Source: Bacteroidota bacterium
GTDB taxonomy: Bacteria > Bacteroidota > Bacteroidia > Chitinophagales > Chitinophagaceae
DNA length: 64,000 nt
NCBI GenBank assembly: GCA_013288945.1
Contig: JABDAZ010000004.1
Span: forward strand, 20,800-84,799
Direction: 5' to 3'
Made by a program: the position numbers and the translations under genes. How positions within the stretch are numbered: position 1 is the first letter of the stretch; the number at the start of each line of letters is the position of its first letter. Of the stretch, positions 1 to 8,060 are shown in pieces. Below the pieces are notes generated by a model, which ran no database searches, had not been told where the DNA came from, and saw only the letters and a list, made by a program, of their open reading frames with translations.

Positions 1-751
1 AAAAATCGTAAGTGGCTTTATCAATATTACAAAACTTTACTGTGGCAGTATCGCCGTGATGAAAAAAAGAATAGTTTGTAAGATCAATATTTTGATTGCG
101 GTTTACGCCGTTTTCAATTTGAATATTATATGTTGTGCCATCCGTTATCTGATCATCATACACAGAATTTAATGCAGGAAAAAGCTGGCCGCCATTTACA
201 CTTGTAAAATAGCGGATGTAATTTCCATAACCCGGCGGATCAGTAATTTTTGCCATTAATATCACTTCATTGGAATCATTATTATCAGGGCTTTTCATCC
301 ACCATAATGAATCTATTTTTTTTGCAAGAGAAGTAATAGCCGTTGTTGAAATATATTTTTTTCCATTTGATTGGATTGTTAATGTATAATTTTTATTAAA
401 TTCTCCCTGAAAAAAAGTTTGCGGGCTCGAAGGATCGCTTGAATAATAATAAATGATATCGCCCAAACTATCTGCCGGCAAAGAAAATTCTTTTAATTGC
501 TGCGTTTTATTTCCGTTAGAAACTGTAACAATTGCATCATGCACAAACGAACTATCAAGAATCGCCGGAGAAATTTTACTGAAATAATTTAAACTGTTAG
601 AAAGCACAACAACAGGCGCTTTATCATTTTCAATAGAAGCATCAACAACCAACTGAGAAGGCGTTTGGTCCAATTTAAAATTGATCCCTTTTTCGCAGGA
701 CAAAAAGGAAATTATAGTTATTAATAAAATGAATAATTTTTTATCCGGCAT
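1..751 (-). CDS. DUF4249-type lipoprotein, 3' end beyond left edge
   Basis: This frame is open from an ATG at 751 to the window edge and is missing from the ORF track because it is truncated. The predicted protein begins with a short hydrophobic segment ending in a lipobox (FLSC, Cys about residue 19), followed by a beta-rich secreted region with segments such as FKLDQTPSQLVVDASIEN and VVLSNSLNYF. These resemble DUF4249, a Bacteroidota lipoprotein family often encoded beside TonB-dependent receptors. It is probably anchored in the outer membrane. About 250 residues are visible and the C-terminus is missing. No partner receptor gene is visible in the window. The molecular function of the family is not established. 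Confidence 0.75.
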   Translation of the reverse strand, partial: MPDKKLFILLITIISFLSCEKGINFKLDQTPSQLVVDASIENDKAPVVVLSNSLNYFSKISPAILDSSFVHDAIVTVSNGNKTQQLKEFSLPADSLGDIIYYYSSDPSSPQTFFQGEFNKNYTLTIQSNGKKYISTTAITSLAKKIDSLWWMKSPDNNDSNEVILMAKITDPPGYGNYIRYFTSVNGGQLFPALNSVYDDQITDGTTYNIQIENGVNRNQNIDLTNYSFFHHGDTATVKFCNIDKATYDF

Positions 752-965
752 ATTGTAAATTTAGAACAAGTTCATAGTTAAATGGTTCATTGTTTATGAA
801 AATTGGAATGTTGGTTTTTGAATGTTTTTATTAATGTTCATCATCGCATTTTATATTCAATAATTATCAATCAATATGCAACACATAAGTTTATTAATAA
901 AAGAATGATTTCGTTTTCAACAAAAATCTTGTGTGTAAAAAGCAGCTTACATAAATGATTTTATA

Positions 966-1826
966 CTAACTCAAGCTTAATGCAACGATGCCGCCAAGTA
1001 TTAATATACTCGCGACAAGCCGTCTTTTTCCATCTTCTTCTTTAAATACTTTTGAACCCATAAATACACCAAGCAAAATACTTGTTTCTCTTGCGGGCGC
1101 CACTACTGAAAGCGGTGCATATTTCAATGCTTCCAATACTAATATATACGCAGCCGGGCTTAATACTGCAACAGCAATAATCACCCATTTATGCATTTTT
1201 ATTTCTCTTTTTATTTCAGCTTTTTGCCGCAGCACAAATGGCAAAAGAAGTATGGTGCTAAAGAAATTTGTAGCGAGCGTTAATATTAATGGAGATATGC
1301 CATATCTTTTTACAGCAACTGCATCATTAAAACTATACAATGCAATAAATAAACCCGTTAACAATCCATAATTGATCCCAGTAATTATTTTGCTGTTGTT
1401 TTTATTAAAACTTAGACCGGTGATTATTAAAACGCCCGCGATTATTAATAACAACCCGGCGACAGAACTTACTTTCAATTGTTCGTGAAGAAATATAATG
1501 GCCGCAATAAATGAAATCAATGGCGCAGATCCTCTTGCAAGCGGATATACAACGGAAAGATCTGCGTTTCTATAACCTTTTTGAAGTATAGTAAAATATC
1601 CAAGATGAATTACCGCGCTGCTTAAAGAAAACATTAATAATGGCAATGAATTAAGATCATGCTTAAGGTTTGGTTGAAAGACCAAAAATGGCAAATACAA
1701 AAAATTACCTACTGCATATTGAAGCCAGATAAAAGGCGTTTTGCCTTTTGTTTTTTTTGCCAGTAAATTCCATGACGCATGAAGAACAGCGGCAGTAAGT
1801 ACTAAAACAAGAACGTATAAATTCAT
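966..1826 (-). CDS. EamA/DMT-family transporter
   Basis: A 286-residue protein made almost entirely of hydrophobic helices, consistent with the ten-helix drug/metabolite transporter architecture of two repeated EamA domains. The N-terminus (LHASWNLLAKK) and the mid-protein SVVYPLARGSAPLIS segment are typical of EamA permeases. The second half repeats the pattern with LSVVAPARETSILLG. It should sit in the inner membrane and export or exchange a small metabolite, but the substrate cannot be read from sequence. It stands alone, downstream of rpoD on the same strand but separated from it by a terminator-like hairpin. The overlapping plus-strand ORF at 988-1371 is an antisense shadow. Confidence 0.85.
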   Translation of the reverse strand: MNLYVLVLVLTAAVLHASWNLLAKKTKGKTPFIWLQYAVGNFLYLPFLVFQPNLKHDLNSLPLLMFSLSSAVIHLGYFTILQKGYRNADLSVVYPLARGSAPLISFIAAIIFLHEQLKVSSVAGLLLIIAGVLIITGLSFNKNNSKIITGINYGLLTGLFIALYSFNDAVAVKRYGISPLILTLATNFFSTILLLPFVLRQKAEIKREIKMHKWVIIAVAVLSPAAYILVLEALKYAPLSVVAPARETSILLGVFMGSKVFKEEDGKRRLVASILILGGIVALSLS

Positions 1827-1940
1827 GTTGATTTAATATCAAACGCAATATAGTATAGCGTTGCAAAATAAATTATAATGGAATAAATTGGTTGCGCTTT
1901 TACTAAATGAACTATCAAACTGAACTGTAATCAATCAATA

Positions 1941-1970
1941 AAAAAAACCCCGGTAAAAACCAGGGCTTTT
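1941..1970 (-). terminator. Rho-independent terminator after rpoD
   Basis: On the minus strand a GCCCTGG / CCGGGG stem (one mismatch) with a TTTTTA loop is followed by a run of T. It lies just past the rpoD stop codon and separates rpoD from the EamA gene. Confidence 0.75.
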
Positions 1971-1992
1971 ATAAAAATTATACAAGGAGTTA

Positions 1993-2850
1993 TTATCCTA
2001 AATATGCTTTTAAAGCATTGCTATACCGTGCTTTTTGCAAACGCTTAATCGCTCTTTCTTTAATCTGGCGAATGCGTTCTTTTGTCAAATCATACTTCTG
2101 TCCAATTTGTTCAATCGTTACACCATTTTCGCCATCAAGGCCAAAATATGCATTTACGATTTCAGCTTCGCGCGGGCTTAATGATTTCAACACGCGGCGT
2201 ATTTCAGCACGCAGTGAATCTTTCATTACATCATCATCCGTGTCGTCGCCGCCCTGCAGCAAATCGCCCATGGCCACATCTTCCGCTTCGTGAACCGGAG
2301 CATCCAATGAACTGTGGCGCGTGTTGCTTTGGAAAATGTTGTTAATTTCTGTTTCACTCATTTCGAGCAATTCAGCCAATTCTTCTGTACTTGGTTCGCG
2401 TTCATGCTCTTGTTCAAAAGCCATGTACGCTTTGTTTGCTTTGTTGTAGGTGCCAATTTTGTTTTGAGGCAGGCGGACTAATCTGCCCTGCTCTGCCAAC
2501 GCTTGTAAAATGGACTGGCGAATCCACCACACAGCGTAAGAGATAAACTTGAAACCTTTGGTTTCATCGAAGCGTTGTGCCGCTTTAATTAAGCCGAGGT
2601 TGCCCTCGTTAATAAGATCACTGAGTGATAAACCCTGGTGCTGATATTGTTTTGCCACAGAAACCACGAAACGTAAATTCGCCTGTACCAATTTGTCCAA
2701 TGCACGCTGGTCGCTCATCTTAATTCGCTGAGCTAAAACGGTCTCCTCTTCAGGAGTAATCATTGGAATCTTGGAGATTTCCTGTAAATACTTCTCAACC
2801 GCCTGGGAATCACGGTTAGTAATTTGCGTCGCAATTTTGAGTTGCCTCAT
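1993..2850 (-). CDS. rpoD: RNA polymerase primary sigma factor (sigma-70/SigA type)
   Basis: I place the start at the internal ATG at 2850 (MRQLKIATQIT), giving 285 residues. The ORF track adds 64 upstream residues of low-complexity, non-homologous sequence. The protein has region 1.2 (AVEKYLQEISKIPMITPEEE), a complete region 2 with the core-binding and -10 recognition helices (LVQANLRFVVSVAKQY through YAVWWIRQSI), region 3, and region 4 with a helix-turn-helix (LTKERIRQIKERAIKRLQ). It lacks region 1.1, as is usual for the short primary sigma factor of Bacteroidota. That factor reads -33 TTTG / -7 TAnnTTTG promoters, and several such sites are visible in this window. It is a monocistronic gene with a terminator downstream. 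Confidence 0.95.
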   Translation of the reverse strand: MRQLKIATQITNRDSQAVEKYLQEISKIPMITPEEETVLAQRIKMSDQRALDKLVQANLRFVVSVAKQYQHQGLSLSDLINEGNLGLIKAAQRFDETKGFKFISYAVWWIRQSILQALAEQGRLVRLPQNKIGTYNKANKAYMAFEQEHEREPSTEELAELLEMSETEINNIFQSNTRHSSLDAPVHEAEDVAMGDLLQGGDDTDDDVMKDSLRAEIRRVLKSLSPREAEIVNAYFGLDGENGVTIEQIGQKYDLTKERIRQIKERAIKRLQKARYSNALKAYLG

Positions 2851-3185
2851 ATTAATGTATAAAAAGATGACAAAATAATGTCGGGTACAGGGATCAAACA
2901 ACAATAAACTGAGAGAGTTCAGGGGAAGTGCAAAAAAGTATGTTATTAAATGTACAATCCGTCCAGAACCATATACAAAAATACGTTGCAATACTGGAAA
3001 TTCATAGCCCTTTTTGAAAAAAATCAAATAAAATATTCTCAATTAATTATTTACATCACCATGCAATCGTTTGTTTTGTCGCAGCAATTTCGCTGAAAAC
3101 CGCTGCCAGCTTTATTATCCCATTTTTTTCTTTATTAATAAAAAATTTTTTAACAATTTTTCACTTATAAAAAATGAATAAAAAT

Positions 3186-3215
3186 TTTGTAACTAAAAAA
3201 ATAGTTATAGATTTG
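3186..3215 (+). promoter_or_regulatory. Promoter of the blaI-type operon
   Basis: A -33 TTTG at 3186-3189 is followed after 18 bases by TAGATTTG at 3208-3215, an exact TAnnTTTG -7 box. The start codon is 22 bases further on. Operator 1 occupies the spacer between the two boxes, which predicts direct repression. Confidence 0.75.
3190..3207. promoter_or_regulatory. Operator 1, BlaI-type palindrome
   Basis: Perfect inverted repeat TAACTA-N6-TAGTTA between the -33 and -7 boxes. The half-site AACTA resembles the dyads bound by BlaI/MecI-family winged-helix repressors, and the first gene downstream encodes one. Autoregulation is inferred. Confidence 0.7.
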
Positions 3216-3221
3216 TTTTAC

Positions 3222-3237
3222 AACTAAAAAATTAGTT
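3222..3237. promoter_or_regulatory. Operator 2, BlaI-type palindrome abutting the start codon
   Basis: Perfect inverted repeat AACTAA-AAAA-TTAGTT ending directly before the ATG at 3238. It shares its half-site with operator 1; the dyad centres are about 31 bases apart, roughly three helical turns, so two dimers could bind the same face. Confidence 0.7.
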
Positions 3238-3612
3238 ATGCCAAAACAACTTACAAAAGCAGAAGAACAATTGATGCAACTTTTATGGAAACTGGAAAAA
3301 GGTTTTTTAAAAGATATTATCGATTCTTTTCCCGAACCAAAACCGCACCCAAATACTGTTGCAACTATTTTAAAAATTTTGATAGAAAAAGGATTTGTGA
3401 ATTATGAAGTGCAGGGCCGCAATAATTTATATAAAATAAAAATAAGCAAAGCAGATTATGGAAAGAAAACGATTAACCAACTCGTAAAAGGTTATTTCGA
3501 AAATTCGCCGGCAAAACTGGTTTCGCAATTTGTAAGCGATAATAAATTGAGCCAGCAGGAACTGGAAGATTTACTACAACAAATTAAATCAGCCAAAAAC
3601 AATCAGCAATGA
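3238..3612 (+). CDS. BlaI/MecI/CopY-family transcriptional repressor
   Basis: A 124-residue protein of normal family length. The N-terminal winged helix is recognisable: TKAEEQLMQLLWKLEKGFLKDI, then HPNTVATILKILIEKGFV, the usual recognition-helix region, then a basic wing. The C-terminal helical part should be the dimerisation region. Such repressors bind dyads like the two found just upstream and are relieved when a partner M56 (BlaR1/MecR1-like) membrane protease is activated. The next gene encodes that partner and overlaps this one by four bases (ATGA), implying translational coupling. No beta-lactamase gene is adjacent, so the regulon is probably the operon itself plus unknown targets. 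Confidence 0.93.
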   Translation: MPKQLTKAEEQLMQLLWKLEKGFLKDIIDSFPEPKPHPNTVATILKILIEKGFVNYEVQGRNNLYKIKISKADYGKKTINQLVKGYFENSPAKLVSQFVSDNKLSQQELEDLLQQIKSAKNNQQ

Positions 3613-5522
3613 CAATGTTTATTTATCTCTTTAAAACAATAATAATAAGTGGATTGCTTTACGCCTATTATTTAATCTTTTTGCGCAACAAACAATTTCA
3701 TCAATACAATAGGTTTTATTTATTAAGCATTCCTGTCATTTCATTATTGCTTCCATTATTTAATATTCCATTTCCGGGTTTATCACAATCAAACCCAAAC
3801 GCTGGATTAAAAATTTTAAAAGTAATAACCATTAATGATTGGGAACCGGAAGTTGTGATAACAGCAACCACCAATTGGGCACATTCCATTTTCAACCTTC
3901 AGAATATACTACTCGCAATTTATTTCATCGTGTCATTGCTTCTTTTTTATTTATTAATGAAGTCATTCTTTTACATAATCAGGTTAAGCAAAAAATATAA
4001 ATATGAAAAAATAGAAGGCATAAAATTTTTTCAAACAACGGAAAACGGAACGCCATTTTCTTTTTTTAAAAATATTTTCTGGAACCATGAAATAGCCATG
4101 AACACAAAAAAAGGCGAACAGGTTTTTCGGCACGAATTATTTCATGTAAAACAAAAACATACGGAAGATATTTTATTAATAGAAATTATAACAATCGTTT
4201 GCTGGTTCAATCCTTTCTTTCATTTTATTAAAAAAGAAATAAAAGTTATCCATGAATTTCTTGCAGATCAATATGCAGCATCATCAACTGACAAATATGA
4301 TTATTCTGAATTATTAGTTTTTCAATCTGCTTCAACCAAACAAATAAATATCACCAATTATTTTTTCCACAACGAAATAAAACGCCGCATTATGATGATT
4401 ACAAAATTCAAAAACCCGCGATACGGCTACATCAGCCGCATTATGGCTTTGCCATTATTATTTATTATTTTTTGTGCATTTGCATTTAAGGCCGGCAATA
4501 AAAAAATAAATCCCATTCATTCAAACAAAAAAATAACCATTGTAATTGATGCTGGCCACGGCGGAGTTGATAATGGCGTTTATACCAATGCAGGTTTTTT
4601 AGAAAAAAACATAACGTTATCGCTGGCAAAAAAAATTGAAGCGCTAAGTAAAAATTATAATGTTGATGTTATAATGACAAGAGAAACTGATATGCTTCCC
4701 GGCAATGCAACTACTATAAAAGATGGTTTAATAAACAGGGTTAATATTGCTGAAAAAAATAACGCATCAATGTTTATTTCCATCCACATGGATGCGGCTA
4801 TTAATAACAAACCTGAAAGTGGTTTTTCCATTTATGTTTCCAACAAAAATTCAAACTATCAAAAAAGCATTCAGTTAGGATCTGCGTTAACAGCAGAAAT
4901 AAAAAAAACATATTCTGTGTCTCCTGATTTAAAAGAAAGGCAAAAAGGAATTCTTGTTTTACAATCGCCTTCCATGCCGGCATTAATGATTCAATGTGGT
5001 TATATGACCAATAAAAAAGATCTCAATTTTATTATTGATGAAAAAAACCAGGAACAAATTGCAAAAGATATTTTGGAAGGCGTTGTAAAATTTGCTGATA
5101 ATGCAAACAATAATTCAGCAGGTTTGCCAGATAAAAATAACAGTACAACAATGTTATTAATGCAGCGACAAAATGATTTTATTAATGACACTTCTTCAAA
5201 AAAAATATATTCAAAAGTTGAAGTTGAAGCTGTTTTTCCCGGCGGGCAAAAAGGTTGGTCAAACTATTTAATGACGCATTTAAAATACCCGGAAGAAGCA
5301 CAAAAAAAAGAAATCCAGGGATTGGTTGTTGCGCAATTTGTGGTAAACACAAACGGCGCATTGAGTGATATAAAAATTATCAAAAGCCCAAGCAAAATTT
5401 TGAGCGATGAAACATTACGCATTATAAAAAATAGCGGAAAATGGATACCTGCATCCAACAATGGAGAAATAGTAAAATCATATAAAAGACAACCAATTCA
5501 TTTTGTGCTTGCGCCCAAATAA
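3609..5522 (+). CDS. BlaR1-like M56 sensor protease fused to an amidase_3-like domain and a TonB C-terminal domain
   Basis: 637 residues in three parts. Residues 1 to about 310 form a BlaR1/MecR1-like membrane module with several hydrophobic helices and an HELFH zinc motif at 175-179, facing the cytoplasm in this family. Residues about 310-495 resemble N-acetylmuramoyl-L-alanine amidase (amidase_3): DAGHGG with His317, Glu332, and SIHMDA with His393 supply the expected zinc ligands. The position that is normally the catalytic Glu (LVExGF-like) reads MIQCGY, Gln462. Residues about 540-635 form a TonB C-terminal domain (FPGGQKGW, KYPEEAQ, GLVVAQFVV). M56-TonB fusions are common in Bacteroidota; the amidase insert is unusual. 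Inference: the degenerate amidase binds muropeptides or peptidoglycan in the periplasm and signals through M56 to the repressor encoded upstream. Residual catalysis cannot be excluded. Confidence 0.88.
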   Translation: MTMFIYLFKTIIISGLLYAYYLIFLRNKQFHQYNRFYLLSIPVISLLLPLFNIPFPGLSQSNPNAGLKILKVITINDWEPEVVITATTNWAHSIFNLQNILLAIYFIVSLLLFYLLMKSFFYIIRLSKKYKYEKIEGIKFFQTTENGTPFSFFKNIFWNHEIAMNTKKGEQVFRHELFHVKQKHTEDILLIEIITIVCWFNPFFHFIKKEIKVIHEFLADQYAASSTDKYDYSELLVFQSASTKQINITNYFFHNEIKRRIMMITKFKNPRYGYISRIMALPLLFIIFCAFAFKAGNKKINPIHSNKKITIVIDAGHGGVDNGVYTNAGFLEKNITLSLAKKIEALSKNYNVDVIMTRETDMLPGNATTIKDGLINRVNIAEKNNASMFISIHMDAAINNKPESGFSIYVSNKNSNYQKSIQLGSALTAEIKKTYSVSPDLKERQKGILVLQSPSMPALMIQCGYMTNKKDLNFIIDEKNQEQIAKDILEGVVKFADNANNNSAGLPDKNNSTTMLLMQRQNDFINDTSSKKIYSKVEVEAVFPGGQKGWSNYLMTHLKYPEEAQKKEIQGLVVAQFVVNTNGALSDIKIIKSPSKILSDETLRIIKNSGKWIPASNNGEIVKSYKRQPIHFVLAPK

Positions 5523-5536
5523 ATAACATCCTTCTT

Positions 5537-6688
5537 ATGAAAAGAAATCTTTTTTATTTTTTAATTTTTACTTTTTGTTTTAATAAACTCAACGCTCAAT
5601 CCATCACGCTAGATAAAAATAAAGTGATGGATTTTTTTCAAAACCAACAGTTTGACGAAGCTGTCAATTATCTGTCGCCGATTGTTATTAATGATTCTAC
5701 AAATATTCAGGCGCTTAGTTTTTTGGCTTACGCAAATTATATGAATGACAATATAAAAACGGCTGAAAAATATTACCTGAAAATTTTTTCTATCGATTCA
5801 AACAACATTAATGCGCTTAATTATTTATCTGTCATTAAAAGTTTTTCAAAGCCGGAAGAAGCGCAACAGTACACGTTGCGGCTTATTAATCTTCAACCAA
5901 ACAAAGCGTTGCATTATAGAAATATGGGCAGCTTTTTTAATAGAAAAAATCAAAAAGATTCTGCGTTGATTTTTTATAAAACAGCTTATCAACTTGCGCC
6001 TGATGATTATAAAAACGGAACAGGCTTCGCAGAAATTTTAATTGATACAAAAAATTTTATTAATGCAGACAGCATTATAAACAAAGGATTAATAAAAGAT
6101 TCGTTGAATATTTTTTATTTAAAATTGAAAATACGTTCTGCTTATGAACAAAAAAATTATCAGAATGCGCTGGTAGCAGGCGAAAAATTAATTCAATTGG
6201 AAGATATTTCTTTAACCGCCTTAACCCAGCTTTCATTAAGCTATTATTATTTAAAAATGTACAGCGACTGTATTCGTGTTTGCGAATATTTAGATGATCA
6301 CGAAATTGCTGGCGAATCCATTTATTTTTATGAAGCAAAATCGCTTGCAAAGTTGAAAGATTATAAAAAGAGCAATGAATTATATCAAAAATGTATTGCG
6401 TTTGCTATTTCAAAAACGGCGGAAAATTATTATTATAACCTTGGTGAAAATTATGAAGCATTAAAAGAATATAAACAAGCCGTTGCGAACTATGATACTG
6501 CATTTTATCTTTTTAAAAACCCGGTAATGCTGTATGAATGCGGGAGGATTTATGAAAGCAATTTTAATAATATAAAACTTGCGCAAAAATATTATGCAAA
6601 ATATTTATCAGTTGCAAAGCCAGAAACGCCCGATGAAAAAAAGGCATATGCATATGTAAAATCAAAACAAAAAAAGAAAGCGAAATAA
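5537..6688 (+). CDS. Secreted tetratricopeptide-repeat protein
   Basis: 383 residues with an N-terminal signal peptide (FYFLIFTFCFNKLNAQ) and then helical TPR repeats across nearly the whole length. TPR signatures include ALSFLAYANYMNDNIKTAEKYY, YRNMGSFFNRKNQKDSALIFY and YNLGENYEALKEYKQAVANYD. The tail is very lysine-rich (KSKQKKKAK). It begins 14 bases after the sensor gene and is almost certainly co-transcribed with it. TPR proteins scaffold protein interactions, so a periplasmic partner for the amidase-like or TonB-C domain is a reasonable guess, but nothing in the sequence identifies a ligand. No enzymatic motif is visible. Confidence 0.85.
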   Translation: MKRNLFYFLIFTFCFNKLNAQSITLDKNKVMDFFQNQQFDEAVNYLSPIVINDSTNIQALSFLAYANYMNDNIKTAEKYYLKIFSIDSNNINALNYLSVIKSFSKPEEAQQYTLRLINLQPNKALHYRNMGSFFNRKNQKDSALIFYKTAYQLAPDDYKNGTGFAEILIDTKNFINADSIINKGLIKDSLNIFYLKLKIRSAYEQKNYQNALVAGEKLIQLEDISLTALTQLSLSYYYLKMYSDCIRVCEYLDDHEIAGESIYFYEAKSLAKLKDYKKSNELYQKCIAFAISKTAENYYYNLGENYEALKEYKQAVANYDTAFYLFKNPVMLYECGRIYESNFNNIKLAQKYYAKYLSVAKPETPDEKKAYAYVKSKQKKKAK

Positions 6689-6710
6689 TTAAACGGCGAA
6701 TAAATTTTTA

Positions 6711-7880
6711 TTAATAAACAATCTCTTCGTCGCCAACTTTTAATAGCAATTCTTTTTTATTATTTGCTTCTACCCTGCCAACAATTTTTGCATCGATATT
6801 AAATTGTTTGGAAACATTAATAATACTTTCTGCATCTTTTTCATTGGTAAAAATTTCCATCCGATGGCCCATATTAAAAACCTGGTACATTTCGCGGTTA
6901 TCGGATTTGGAAGCTTTTTGAATGAGTTTAAAAATTACTGGGGGTTCAAATAAATTGTCTTTTATAATTTTAAAATCGTGCGGCAAATATTTCATGCATT
7001 TGGTTTGGCCGCCACCGCTGCAATGTATTAATCCGTTTATTTTATCAAAATGTTGTTCCAACAAAATTTTCATAATTGGCGCATATGTTCTTGTGGGGCT
7101 AAGTAATAAATTGCCAATTGTCAATTGCAAATTGTCAACTTTTATTTCATCCGTCATTTTATGCGGGCCAATGTACACAACATGATCATCTAAAGAAGTA
7201 TCAAACGATTCATGAAAACGTGCACCATAAGTTTTATGCAACACATCATGCCGCGCACTTGTTAATCCATTGCTTCCAATTCCGCTATTATAAGTTGTTT
7301 CATACGTTGATTGTCCATAACTCGCCAAACCAACAATCACATTGCCGGCACCGATTTTTTCATTCGTTATTAATTTATTTTTTGGCCAGCGCGCAGTCAT
7401 TGTTCCATTTACTGCAATGGTTCTTACCACATCGCCAACATCAGCAGTTTCGCCGCCGAGGTATTGAATGTTCACGCCAAACCTTTTCATGTCATCGAAA
7501 AAATCTTGCGTGCCATTGATAATCGTTTCTAAAATTTCTCCCGGAATATTTTTTTTATTTCTATCAATCGTTGATGAAAACAACAAATTGTCATAAATGC
7601 CCACGCACAATAAATCATCCAAATTCATTGCGACTGCATCCTGCGCAATGCCGCGCCACACGCTGGTATCGCCGGTTTCTTTCCAATATAAATAAGCCAA
7701 AATACTTTTTGTGCCTGCACCATCTGCGTGCATAATATTTATTTGATTTTCATCGCCGCCTAAATAATCTGCATACATTTTACAAAATGCAAAAGGATAT
7801 AAACCTTTATCCAGTTTTTCTGTTGCTTTATGAACTTCTTCTTTTTGCGCCGAAACACCGCGTTGGGAATACAAAGACAT
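6711..7880 (-). CDS. purM: Phosphoribosylformylglycinamidine cyclo-ligase (AIR synthase)
   Basis: 389 residues, in the usual range for the Bacteroidota enzyme. It catalyses ATP-dependent ring closure of FGAM to aminoimidazole ribonucleotide, step five of purine biosynthesis, in the cytoplasm. Recognisable segments are YSQRGVSAQKEEVHKA at the N-terminus, HADGAGTKSILAYLY, AMNLDDLLCVG, LGGETADV and LLSPTRTYAPI, matching the AIRS N- and C-domain layout. It stands alone, convergent with the TPR gene. Around residues 244-256 the DNA consists of near-repeats of TTGACAATT/TTGGCAATT, like the intergenic words of this window, but the encoded segment (VDNLQLTIGNLLL) still aligns with what the family usually has there. 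Confidence 0.93.
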   Translation of the reverse strand: MSLYSQRGVSAQKEEVHKATEKLDKGLYPFAFCKMYADYLGGDENQINIMHADGAGTKSILAYLYWKETGDTSVWRGIAQDAVAMNLDDLLCVGIYDNLLFSSTIDRNKKNIPGEILETIINGTQDFFDDMKRFGVNIQYLGGETADVGDVVRTIAVNGTMTARWPKNKLITNEKIGAGNVIVGLASYGQSTYETTYNSGIGSNGLTSARHDVLHKTYGARFHESFDTSLDDHVVYIGPHKMTDEIKVDNLQLTIGNLLLSPTRTYAPIMKILLEQHFDKINGLIHCSGGGQTKCMKYLPHDFKIIKDNLFEPPVIFKLIQKASKSDNREMYQVFNMGHRMEIFTNEKDAESIINVSKQFNIDAKIVGRVEANNKKELLLKVGDEEIVY

Positions 7881-8060
7881 TTGTGATGTATGATTTTAGA
7901 TGTGTGTTGTTAGATGTTGCGCGAAATTAAATGATTATGTTGATTTTATTTTAGCAGACAACTTTATCGCGTAAATCCTGCGCCTTTAGCGATGTTTCAT
8001 AAAACTTGATTCTTGTTTCTTGAAACTTGTTATTGTATTTTCGCAGCACTTTTTTAAACC

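Larger units (their letters stand above)
2851..3237. other. 387-bp divergent intergenic region
   Basis: The gap separates rpoD (minus) from the blaI-type repressor gene (plus). The right end holds a clear promoter and two operator palindromes, annotated separately. The rest is AT-rich. I see no ORF with coding character; the upstream extension of rpoD in the ORF track (2851-3042) is not supported. Confidence 0.7.

Noticed and set aside
988-1371. Plus-strand ORF of 127 residues opposite the EamA gene
   Set aside because: Antisense to a well-supported transporter; composition reflects the membrane-protein codons on the other strand.
2851-3042. 64-residue N-terminal extension of rpoD
   Set aside because: No similarity to sigma region 1; upstream of the conserved MRQLK start of Bacteroidota RpoD.
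3238-6688. BlaI/BlaR1 operon as a beta-lactam resistance locus
   Set aside because: No beta-lactamase gene in the operon; the sensor domain is amidase-like, not penicillin-binding; the class-A-like gene at 46867 has no BlaI-type dyad.
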